A stretch of 6,889 nucleotides of DNA from Thermoplasmata archaeon (GCA_003663585.1 QMTU01000039.1:1-6889); one strand, 5' to 3'; counted from the stretch's first letter, positions 1-4,785 are shown. Numbers and translations are program-made. Notes: generated from the letters alone by a model not told the origin.

Positions 1-252
1 GTTAAGGTTAACTACGAGTGTCCACAAAATAGCGTCTACTTGCTCGAAAAAGAGACCTGGGATAAACTCATGGAGGCAAGGGCAAGAAGTGCCTCTGAAA
101 TATTAAGGGAAAGAGCGGCCCACAGAGACTGGTCTCCAGCCAGACAGCTCTACTTGCTAACCGAGTTTATCAATTATCAGCAGATACATGAGGAGTTTAG
201 AAAGTACTTAGATGCAGTGATTAGGGACGAGCGCCTAGATGGGAATGCCTGA
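1..252 (+). CDS. Hypothetical protein, 5' end outside window (partial)
   Basis: The reading frame is open from the first base to the TGA at 250-252, so at least 83 residues are visible and the true start probably lies upstream. A TTG at 40 could serve as a start, but no Shine-Dalgarno sequence precedes it, so I prefer the truncated reading. The visible protein is charged and probably helical, rich in Glu, Arg, Lys and Ala (for example EARARSASEILRERAAHRD), and ends in a hydrophilic tail. There is no signal peptide, membrane segment or motif that I recognise. It is followed by a 73-base gap and the next gene on the same strand. Function unknown. Confidence 0.55.
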   Translation, partial: VKVNYECPQNSVYLLEKETWDKLMEARARSASEILRERAAHRDWSPARQLYLLTEFINYQQIHEEFRKYLDAVIRDERLDGNA

Positions 253-325
253 AAATAAGGATGAATAAATATTAGCATAATGATGGTAGCTCTATTAATG
301 AGAAAGACGAAAGGGAGAATAGAAA

Positions 326-586
326 ATGAAGGTAACTATTGGCGAAGAAGGCTGTCAGCATACATGGCAGAAATACTTTCCGGAAGAGACCAGCTGTGTC
401 CACTGTGACGGCAAAGCACATATCGGCTTTGTAGCACACGAGGGCGCAGGTGAGCCGTCCTATGTTTGCAATTTACATAAGAACGATCCTAATGGTGAGG
501 GATACTGGTTACACGATGCATGCGCGGTTGCTGTGTATTTCTGCCGAAAGTGCTTGAAACCTACAGCACTATACAATCAGGCCTAA
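326..586 (+). CDS. Small Cys/His-rich putative zinc-binding protein
   Basis: This is an 86-residue soluble protein with a good ribosome binding site (AAGGGAG about 9 bases before ATG). Its cysteines and histidines fall in metal-site spacing: C24-x2-C27, C48-x2-H51, H63-x2-C66 and C73-x2-C76. C10 and H12 lie near the N-terminus. The arrangement is compatible with one or two structural zinc sites, as in zinc-ribbon or treble-clef folds, but I cannot assign a family. Such domains usually bind nucleic acid or protein; that is inference. The gene lies in a row of small unknown genes on the same strand, 18 bases before the next one. The protein-coding call is well supported; metal binding is likely; function is unknown. 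Confidence 0.75.
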   Translation: MKVTIGEEGCQHTWQKYFPEETSCVHCDGKAHIGFVAHEGAGEPSYVCNLHKNDPNGEGYWLHDACAVAVYFCRKCLKPTALYNQA

Positions 587-604
587 TCTAAGCCGGGGAG
601 CTCT

Positions 605-1045
605 ATGATAACCAGGGATAAACTGTCAAGATTAGGAGACAGGTATGAGTGGTATTTATATCTGGCCGACAAGACCTTAAAGAAGATACCTCTCTACATA
701 CAGAAGATTTTTCGGAAGAAAGCCAGGAATACTACCTGGATTATTCAACCACCCCATACTAATGATCCATGGTTTTGTTATCTTGTCCCTGCTCAAAATT
801 ATGAATTTCTTAAGAGACTAAAGGCTTTCTCCGTCAGATTACATACGATATTCCATGTCCCTCTTCTTGATAAACCTGATGCAAATGTTATTCTCCATGT
901 CTATGGGTCAAAAGTTACCCTATCTACTAGTGCGACATGTAGGGAAGCCACATCCCACATAATAGACTTTTTCAAAAGAGATAGGATGATTATCAGCGGA
1001 CATAGCCAATTGATTAGGCATTGGGCTTTCGATTCAGCTAGATAG
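605..1045 (+). CDS. Hypothetical protein, 146 aa
   Basis: The ATG is preceded by GGGGAG at a 6-base distance. The protein is basic and aromatic-rich, with a Lys/Arg-dense stretch (residues about 24-42, KTLKKIPLYIQKIFRKKAR) followed by a segment rich in Trp, Phe and Tyr. It has no signal peptide, no convincing membrane helix and no catalytic motif that I recognise. The basic N-terminal half could contact nucleic acid, but that is only a compositional hint. It is followed after 22 bases by another small gene with its own ribosome binding site, so the two are probably co-transcribed. Function unknown. Confidence 0.7.
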   Translation: MITRDKLSRLGDRYEWYLYLADKTLKKIPLYIQKIFRKKARNTTWIIQPPHTNDPWFCYLVPAQNYEFLKRLKAFSVRLHTIFHVPLLDKPDANVILHVYGSKVTLSTSATCREATSHIIDFFKRDRMIISGHSQLIRHWAFDSAR

Positions 1046-1067
1046 GTTCCATGAAGGAGCAAAGGTA

Positions 1068-1325
1068 ATGACTATGGTATACAGACAGTGCAAGTTGAGG
1101 CGAGGCAAGTGCTATAAGTATGCCTGGCTTCCCAGTAAGTATGCAGTTCAGGGCAAGATGCTTCGGATTTGTGACGAAGACGGTTGGCGTGTCGAGGAGA
1201 TTTATGACGCCCAGTCTGAGGAGCAGGTGAAGGCACGCGAGCGTGCTTATGACAGGTGGGCACATGGTCGCGGCCTGCGCTCTAATACCAAGGTCAGCGG
1301 TGGACTTGCTCTAGACTATGAATAG
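1068..1325 (+). CDS. Small phage-type hypothetical protein, 85 aa
   Basis: AAGGAG at 1054-1059 is 8 bases before the chosen ATG; a second in-frame ATG at 1074 is less well placed. The first half, CKLRRGKCYKYAWLPSKYAV followed by QGK and then a DEDGWRVEEIYD stretch, reads as a compact beta-rich fold. From memory, short phage proteins with the same plan (basic start, W-[IL]-P-x-K-[FY]-A-V-x-G-K, then D-D-G-W-x-V) recur in unrelated large phages with no known function. I could not check this. The C-terminal half is charged and probably helical or disordered. It is the last protein gene before a 449-base stretch of non-coding RNA structure. Confidence 0.75.
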   Translation: MTMVYRQCKLRRGKCYKYAWLPSKYAVQGKMLRICDEDGWRVEEIYDAQSEEQVKARERAYDRWAHGRGLRSNTKVSGGLALDYE

Positions 1326-1332
1326 CCTAGAA

Positions 1333-1496
1333 AGAGTTCCGGAGTGCCGCCGCACTTGGTAAGACCCAGGTGATGTGGCCCTGCCTCGGCGGAGGAAAAC
1401 CAGTGGGAGCATCTTGTCATTTGCCAAGCCTGGGCGAGGAGGGTTCGCGTCCTCCAGGGAACAGGAGTCGAGGTGTGGAATCTCGACCGGAACTCT
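1333..1496 (+). ncRNA. Candidate structured non-coding RNA, ~164 nt, unclassified
   Basis: The two ends pair perfectly: AGAGTTCCGG (1333-1342) with CCGGAACTCT (1487-1496), 10 bp. Inside, several helices can be drawn: GTGC/GCAC at 1344-1347 and 1352-1355; CTTGGTAA/TTGCCAAG at 1355-1362 and 1421-1428 (8 bp, one G-U); GATG/CATC at 1372-1375 and 1410-1413; CCTC/GAGG at 1384-1387 and 1392-1395; GGAGG/CCTCC at 1438-1442 and 1451-1455 with a TTCGCG loop; and TCGAG/CTCGA at 1468-1472 and 1482-1486. CCCAGG at 1365-1370 can instead pair with CCTGGG at 1429-1434, which would cross the 8-bp helix as a pseudoknot. GC content is clearly higher than in the flanking DNA. The segment ends 7 bases before the tRNA-like gene. 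The closing helix is certain on paper; the fold and the existence of the RNA are inference, from one sequence only. Confidence 0.5.
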
Positions 1497-1503
1497 ATTT
1501 AAT

Positions 1504-1579
1504 GGATCGGTAGCTCAATTGCCAGAGCGCCTGACTGCGCAGTCAGCTGAGGTTGGAGGTTCAAGTCCTCCCCGATCCA
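1504..1579 (+). tRNA. tRNA-like gene with aberrant anticodon arm (anticodon uncertain, perhaps GCG)
   Basis: Acceptor stem GGATCGG/CCGATCC (1504-1510 with 1572-1578) pairs perfectly, with discriminator A1579 and no encoded CCA. The D stem GCTC/GAGC (1513-1516 with 1525-1528) and the T arm GGAGG-TTCAAGT-CCTCC (1555-1571) are canonical. The anticodon arm is not. It is a perfect 16-base palindrome, CTGACTGCGCAGTCAG (1531-1546), giving either a 5-bp stem with a 6-base loop or a 4-bp stem with an 8-base loop. The only possible U33 is T1536, which would make the anticodon GCG (Arg, CGC codons). The gene is 3 bases longer than a standard type I tRNA, with a variable region of about 8 bases. The D loop AATTGCCA lacks the near-universal G19. 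It may be a degenerate tRNA, a specialised decoder or a tRNA mimic; I would not assume normal charging. Confidence 0.8.
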
Positions 1580-1598
1580 CAAGATTAAGGGTAGGAAT

Positions 1599-1669
1599 AA
1601 GTTTTGGGCAAAGAAGGTTCCTAAACTACAGTCATAGGAGACTAATTTACCTTCCGCCCAAAGTAACTT
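1599..1669 (+). ncRNA. Tandem structured RNA element, copy A
   Basis: The core is 1603-1662. P1 is TTTGGGC (1603-1609) with GCCCAAA (1656-1662), extendable by AAGT/ACTT (1599-1602 with 1666-1669) across a 3-base bulge. Then come unpaired AAA, P2 GAAGGT (1613-1618) with ACCTTC (1649-1654), and P3 TCCTA (1619-1623) with TAGGA (1635-1639), with no gap between P2 and P3 on the 5' side. On the 3' side there is a GACTAATTT internal loop, and a single unpaired C before the P1 3' strand. Copy B has the same order, spacing and unpaired bases but different paired bases, which is the main evidence that this is a selected RNA structure. I do not recognise it as a known riboswitch or self-cleaving ribozyme class. 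Confidence 0.65.
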
Positions 1670-1674
1670 GTAGT

Positions 1675-1739
1675 TAGCACGGCAAAGAAAGTTCCTAAAA
1701 AGACCCCAATATAATGGAGATATACTTTCCGCCGTGCTA
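1675..1739 (+). ncRNA. Tandem structured RNA element, copy B
   Basis: P1 is TAGCACGGC (1675-1683) with GCCGTGCTA (1731-1739), 9 bp perfect. It is followed by unpaired AAA, P2 GAAAGT (1687-1692) with ACTTTC (1724-1729), a shorter P3 TCC (1693-1695) with GGA (1716-1718), a 20-base P3 loop, a GATAT internal loop on the 3' side, and one unpaired C at 1730. Against copy A, the AAAGAA.GTTCCTAAA, GGAGA and TTCC segments are identical, while four P1 pairs and one P2 pair change on both strands so that pairing is kept. Core length is 61 bases against 60 in copy A. The copy ends 35 bases before the start codon of the 617-aa protein, so the pair may form its leader. An alternative is a free small RNA co-transcribed with the tRNA. 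Confidence 0.65.
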
Positions 1740-1753
1740 TTTTATTTACCCTA

Positions 1754-1774
1754 GCTAGAGCACTGGAGACTAGC
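1754..1774 (+). promoter_or_regulatory. Ribosome binding site inside a small hairpin before the 617-aa gene
   Basis: GGAGA at 1765-1769 is the Shine-Dalgarno sequence for the ATG at 1775. It lies in the 11-base loop of a possible hairpin, GCTAG (1754-1758) with CTAGC (1770-1774), whose stem touches the start codon. GGAGACTA here is identical to 1637-1644 in RNA element A, so the two could compete for the same pairing partner. The sequence match is direct; a regulatory role is inference. Confidence 0.35.
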
Positions 1775-3628
1775 ATGAATGCATATATGAGACTATTCAA
1801 AGCATTGCCCGTGGAAAAGCATACCAAGTCATTCTCAGCCGAGTACATTGATAAAGGTGTCCTTGTCGAAGACTCTGTGATACAGACATACGGCAATCGC
1901 GTTGATATGTTTGTCCGCAATTTAGTCCCTAGTAACTCCGAGATAAACAAGACTTTCCATAAATCATGGAAAAAAGTTAGAGACGCATCTATCGAACAGT
2001 TAGTAGCAGAACAAGTTCTACACTACTTCTCTACGTATGGTCTTGAAAGTCTAGGATTGTACAACGAGAATACCATCTATATTCCTAACGAAGAGTTGAA
2101 GCTTGATGGCAAAGGCGGGATCACGTTTTATGTCCTTCGTGGTATTACTCTGGCTGAGATAGCCGAGGGTGTCAATAGAATCATTAGCTCTGGAATTGCA
2201 CTAATAGATCAAGAGCTTGAGGATCTACAGGCAATTGTTCGAGGAAATAATTTACAAGTTAATCTGGCTATCTGTAATAACCGGGAATTAAGGGTTAGAC
2301 TATATAAAATGTTTGGAACCATACCGGAAGATCCGGTTGAGTACCTTCGACTGATTGTTTATAATGCCACAGATAGTACATTACTAATCAAGAGCAATGA
2401 TGTAATTGCAACAATTATGAGACGGTATTGTAACGAAAAGGTAAATGTATTCGAAGCCTATGAGAAAAGTTTCGGCCTAGGAGGATTAGCGTCTATCTTC
2501 TATCGATTCAAGCCTATATTCTTGGCTTTTAAGAATAAGACTTCTGCATCAACCATAAATCGTATCAGAAGACTTGCGCCAAAGTATCACAAACCGATGC
2601 AAGAAGACTATCTAGCGTCTGTTACAAAGCATATACGCAATGGAACTCTTCAGATACCTAAGCTCGAGGAATGTCTGCGCGATGCAAACTTCTTCAGGAA
2701 AATAAAGCTGACTCAGGCTATTAGATTTTACAGCAATGAAGACGTATCTGGAATCGTCTACTCGATCAGAAACGGCAAATCATTTGCCACAAAAGCCAAG
2801 CCAATTAACGAGAATACGCGGGGTACTCTTTTAACTATTTTAGATAGTCTAGTAAATGACCTATCTCATCTTAGAAATAAGAAGGTCTTTATGGACGCTG
2901 AACTAGCAGTACCCACCTCTGGTAAAATGTTTCTCGGCGATATACCATTTGGGACTAGCTTTTCCACAAAAGACTCCCTTGTGATTGGAGTCTCTTGGAA
3001 AGACGTTAGCGAGCGTTCTGTAGATCTTGATTTGTCTATTATCCATAGCGGCGGTAAAGTAGGCTGGAATACTTCCTATAGAAATTCAAGTCTCTTGTTC
3101 TCCGGCGACATTACCTCAGCTCCCCATGGAGCTACAGAGGCATTTTTGGTTCGTGCAGATGCTAACGACGGAGTCTATCTAGTTAATCTAAATTATTATA
3201 ACGCAGAATGCGTTTGTATGCCCGTACCGTTTACATTGTTTGTAACTAAAGAAAAAGAGTTTAGTCGTATAAACAAGAACGCCATGATGTCTCAAGACAA
3301 CATGCTATTTTGGGCTAGGTCAGACATCCAACCTAAACACAAGCAGAAGATCGTCGGTATCTTAAGAGTCAAAGATGGTGTAAAGACTTTCTATGCCTTT
3401 GAGTCTAAGACCGGGCGATCAATTGTTTCTGCGGTTGATCAAAAAAGCCTAAATACTATTAGCTACTACGACAAATATTTGGATTCATTACTCAAACTAC
3501 GTTCTTTACTCGAGCTAGCTGGTGTTAGAATAGTAAATACGCCGGAGGAAGCAGACATCGATCTGTCTCTAAAAACGCTCACCAAGCTAAAGCTACTGGA
3601 GCTTCTATGTCCCTGTGAAGAAAAGTAA
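1775..3628 (+). CDS. TerD-related large cytoplasmic protein, 617 aa
   Basis: The start is set by GGAGA 5-6 bases upstream. No signal peptide or membrane segment is seen. Residues about 400-495 resemble the TerD superfamily: a LVIGVSWKD strand, DLDLS (417-421), a KVGWNTSYRN segment, and GDITSAPHGATE (444-455). From memory, related bacterial proteins carry V-D-L-D-L-S and G-D-[LI]-T-S-A-P-x-G-A-[ST]-E in this order. The acidic DLD and GD positions match where TerD domains bind calcium. The N-terminal ~380 residues are a conserved-looking, mostly helical region (NKTFHKSWKKVRDASIEQLV at 58-77) that I associate with a family of unknown bacterial stress-type proteins. A further ~120 residues follow the TerD-like part. 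TerD relatives are linked to tellurite, phage-inhibition and envelope-stress phenotypes, but the role here is unknown. The gene stands alone between the RNA elements and a terminator, so it appears to be its own transcription unit. Confidence 0.85.
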   Translation: MNAYMRLFKALPVEKHTKSFSAEYIDKGVLVEDSVIQTYGNRVDMFVRNLVPSNSEINKTFHKSWKKVRDASIEQLVAEQVLHYFSTYGLESLGLYNENTIYIPNEELKLDGKGGITFYVLRGITLAEIAEGVNRIISSGIALIDQELEDLQAIVRGNNLQVNLAICNNRELRVRLYKMFGTIPEDPVEYLRLIVYNATDSTLLIKSNDVIATIMRRYCNEKVNVFEAYEKSFGLGGLASIFYRFKPIFLAFKNKTSASTINRIRRLAPKYHKPMQEDYLASVTKHIRNGTLQIPKLEECLRDANFFRKIKLTQAIRFYSNEDVSGIVYSIRNGKSFATKAKPINENTRGTLLTILDSLVNDLSHLRNKKVFMDAELAVPTSGKMFLGDIPFGTSFSTKDSLVIGVSWKDVSERSVDLDLSIIHSGGKVGWNTSYRNSSLLFSGDITSAPHGATEAFLVRADANDGVYLVNLNYYNAECVCMPVPFTLFVTKEKEFSRINKNAMMSQDNMLFWARSDIQPKHKQKIVGILRVKDGVKTFYAFESKTGRSIVSAVDQKSLNTISYYDKYLDSLLKLRSLLELAGVRIVNTPEEADIDLSLKTLTKLKLLELLCPCEEK

Positions 3629-3629
3629 C

Positions 3630-3661
3630 ATAGCTAATAGCCACAAAGTGCTATCAGCTAT
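3630..3661. terminator. Hairpin between convergent genes, probable bidirectional terminator
   Basis: ATAGCT-A-ATAGC (3630-3641) pairs with GCTAT-C-AGCTAT (3650-3661): 11 bp with one A/C mismatch around an 8-base loop. It begins one base after the stop codon of the 617-aa gene and covers the TAG stop (3658-3660) of the opposing Hsp20 gene. The tails are only modestly T-rich on either strand, so it may work in both directions with limited strength. Confidence 0.6.
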
Positions 3662-4005
3662 TCAATCTTAATCTCTCGTGGAAGGCTCTGTTCTAGCATA
3701 GGTACTCGGAGAGCCAGTATACCTCGATCTAACTTTGCGACTAGCTTGGAGCTATCAGCATCCTTAGGAACAAACAGATCTAGATTATATGAGTAAGTTT
3801 CTCCCTCGAAATCAGCCTTTGCCTTTACCTTAACCAATCCATCTTTAGTAGTGACATGTACATCTTCCTTAGTAACCCCTATCATAGGAATATTAGCTAC
3901 ATAAGCATCTCCATCTGCTGTCTTTATAAAACGATCAAACATTGTGATTACAGCCGAAATAAGTCCAAAAGTATACTCGTCGTATCTTGGTTTCCACAGT
4001 GACAT
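3658..4005 (-). CDS. Small heat-shock protein, Hsp20/alpha-crystallin family
   Basis: Hsp20 proteins are ATP-independent chaperones that form oligomers and hold unfolding proteins in the cytoplasm. The alpha-crystallin domain runs from about residue 34 to 103 of this 115-aa protein. ANIPMIGVTKEDVHV matches the family's early P-G-x-x-x-x-D-I core with Gly43. AKLDRGILALRVP (90-102) carries the conserved A-x-x-x-x-G-x-L signature with G95 and L97. The C-terminus ends in IKI (112-114), the I-x-I motif used for oligomer contacts. The family is usually 130-160 aa; here the N-terminal arm is short. The ATG at 4005 is chosen because AAAGGAGG lies 8 bases upstream. The frame extends to a TTG at 4056, but that TTG is the first three bases of the -35 box. 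This is the only minus-strand gene in the window and has its own promoter. Confidence 0.93.
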   Translation of the reverse strand: MSLWKPRYDEYTFGLISAVITMFDRFIKTADGDAYVANIPMIGVTKEDVHVTTKDGLVKVKAKADFEGETYSYNLDLFVPKDADSSKLVAKLDRGILALRVPMLEQSLPREIKIE

Positions 4006-4013
4006 GCTATCAT

Positions 4014-4021
4014 CCTCCTTT
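4014..4021 (-). promoter_or_regulatory. Ribosome binding site of the Hsp20 gene
   Basis: Read on the minus strand this is AAAGGAGG, a near-perfect Shine-Dalgarno sequence 8 bases before ATG 4005. It fixes the start 17 codons inside the longest open frame. With the predicted transcription start near 4022, the leader is only about 17 bases long and the site sits at its extreme 5' end. Confidence 0.85.
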
Positions 4022-4028
4022 CGTGTAT

Positions 4029-4056
4029 AGTATAACAATAGAAGTTTGACTGTCAA
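4029..4056 (-). promoter_or_regulatory. Sigma70-type promoter of the Hsp20 gene
   Basis: On the minus strand TTGACA (4056-4051) and TATACT (4034-4029) are separated by 16 bases. That is a perfect -35 box and a -10 box one base from consensus. Transcription would start near 4022. Such a promoter should be read by the host housekeeping RNA polymerase without any phage factor. No CIRCE-like inverted repeat is seen next to it. Confidence 0.85.
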
Positions 4057-4120
4057 GACCTAGAGTAAGGTATGAATAGATTTAGAGTAGTGTAAGAATG
4101 TATAACACTATGTTTACATG

Positions 4121-4142
4121 TATACGTATTATATACGTAGTA
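4121..4142. repeat. Two 11-bp direct repeats, TATACGTA-type
   Basis: TATACGTATTA (4121-4131) is followed directly by TATACGTAGTA (4132-4142): 10 of 11 bases are identical. Each unit contains the palindrome TACGTA. An 11-base period puts both copies on roughly the same face of the helix, as expected for adjacent protein-binding sites. Confidence 0.7.
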
Positions 4143-4158
4143 TAATATATATATTATA
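4141..4158. repeat. 18-bp perfect palindrome
   Basis: TATAATATATATATTATA equals its own reverse complement. It contains TATAAT on both strands, so it could be a two-way -10 region, an easily melted site or a cruciform. In such AT-rich DNA a palindrome of this length is less surprising than elsewhere. Confidence 0.7.
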
Positions 4159-4171
4159 TTCACTATAAGAT

Positions 4172-4193
4172 CATAGTGTATACATAGTGTATA
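4172..4193. repeat. Perfect tandem 11-bp repeat, CATAGTGTATA twice
   Basis: CATAGTGTATA at 4172-4182 is repeated exactly at 4183-4193. An inverted, one-base-longer relative, TATAACACTATG, is at 4101-4112. The period equals that of the 4121-4142 repeats. The second copy overlaps a TATAAT at 4190-4195, which fits an operator over a promoter. Confidence 0.7.
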
Positions 4194-4245
4194 ATATACA
4201 TATATAAGGGAAGATCTATACTACACTGTAGGAGAGTGTCTTACT

Positions 4246-4785
4246 ATGTCAACAATATGGTTCACGGCAGATACACATTTTAGCCACAGCAACATAATTA
4301 AGTTTTGTCATCGTCCCTTTATGGGAATACGCTTACATGATCAGAAGCTCATAGAAGCGTGGAATCGCCACGTAGCACTAAATGATACTATTTATCACCT
4401 CGGCGACTTAGGTTTTGGATCTCCCTCCTACCTTGCTGGCATAGTCTCACAACTAAATGGCAAAAAGCATTTAATTCTGGGTAATCACGATAAGTCTAAT
4501 AGACTCAAGCGTATGGCAGATTTATTTGAGTCTATTGAGGTATATAAAGAAATAAAGGTTTTTGATAAAGATATAGACGGTCATAGGCATATTGTTCTAT
4601 TTCACTATCCAATAGAGTCATGGTCACGTAAATTCCATGGAAGCTGGCATCTCCATGGTCACACACATAACTCGGAGTCCCTACGTGTAGTTCCCGGAAG
4701 ACTTAATGTAGGAGTGGACCTACATGGATATAAGCCAATCTCTTTCAGTAAAGTAAGGAGTCTCATTAATGCTCAATTTAAATAA
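4246..4785 (+). CDS. Calcineurin-like metallophosphoesterase, 179 aa
   Basis: All metal-ligand blocks of the family are present in order: D9-x-H11 (FTADTHFSH), G53-D54 (LGDLG), G79-N80-H81-D82, H120 in LFHYP, and G138-H139-T140-H141. The di-metal centre should therefore be intact and the enzyme should hydrolyse phosphomonoesters or phosphodiesters in the cytoplasm. The DTHFSH-N-I-I-x-F start and the short length match small stand-alone phosphoesterases common in phages, but the sequence does not reveal whether the substrate is protein, nucleotide or nucleic acid. AGGAG is 11 bases upstream of the ATG. It is the first gene of the rightward operon. Its last 17 bases overlap the next, small gene in another frame, suggesting coupled translation. 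Confidence 0.93.
   Translation: MSTIWFTADTHFSHSNIIKFCHRPFMGIRLHDQKLIEAWNRHVALNDTIYHLGDLGFGSPSYLAGIVSQLNGKKHLILGNHDKSNRLKRMADLFESIEVYKEIKVFDKDIDGHRHIVLFHYPIESWSRKFHGSWHLHGHTHNSESLRVVPGRLNVGVDLHGYKPISFSKVRSLINAQFK
4755..4760 (+). promoter_or_regulatory. Ribosome binding site for the 49-aa membrane protein
   Basis: AAGGAG inside the 3' end of the phosphoesterase gene lies 8 bases before ATG 4769. It is the main evidence that the overlapping small frame is translated. Confidence 0.7.

Larger units (their letters stand above)
4057..4245. promoter_or_regulatory. AT-rich control region upstream of the right-hand operon
   Basis: This is a 189-base non-coding stretch between the Hsp20 promoter and the phosphoesterase gene. 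It is dominated by A and T and full of short repeats and palindromes, listed separately. TATAAT occurs at 4141-4146 and again at 4190-4195, but neither has a good -35 box at 16-18 bases, so I cannot place the promoter of the rightward operon. TTTACA at 4113-4118 is 22 bases before the first TATAAT. An inverted pair CACTAT/ATAGTG (4161-4166 with 4173-4178) has a 6-base spacer, as in dimeric repressor sites. The ribosome binding site AGGAG for the next gene is at 4230-4234. Confidence 0.55.

Noticed and set aside
1038..1265. Minus-strand open frames opposite the 85-aa gene
   Set aside because: They have no ribosome binding site and lie fully opposite a gene with good start signals; they are shadow frames.
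1333..1496. Reduced RNase P RNA or tmRNA, suggested by GGAGGAAAACC and the paired ends
   Set aside because: The conserved P4 strands of RNase P and the CCA-ended tRNA-like domain and tag frame of tmRNA are not found; the resemblance is a few bases only.
1375..1677. 100-residue open frame across the RNA region, with a GSVAQLPERL stretch
   Set aside because: This stretch is the familiar translation of a tRNA gene read as protein. The frame runs through the tRNA and RNA element A and has no ribosome binding site.
1599..1739. CRISPR-like or simple DNA direct repeat
   Set aside because: Only two copies exist, the paired arms differ while keeping complementarity, and the variable parts are inside the structure, not between repeats.
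1599..1739. Known self-cleaving ribozyme (hammerhead, twister, pistol, hatchet, hairpin)
   Set aside because: The core sequences I know for these classes, such as CTGATGA with GAAA for hammerhead, are absent.
1642..1950. Minus-strand frame over element A/B and the start of the 617-aa gene
   Set aside because: It runs through the structured RNA elements and the coding start on the other strand, and its product resembles no family.
4006..4056. 17-codon N-terminal extension of the Hsp20 protein from a TTG start
   Set aside because: The TTG is part of the -35 box, no ribosome binding site precedes it, and AAAGGAGG clearly marks the ATG at 4005.
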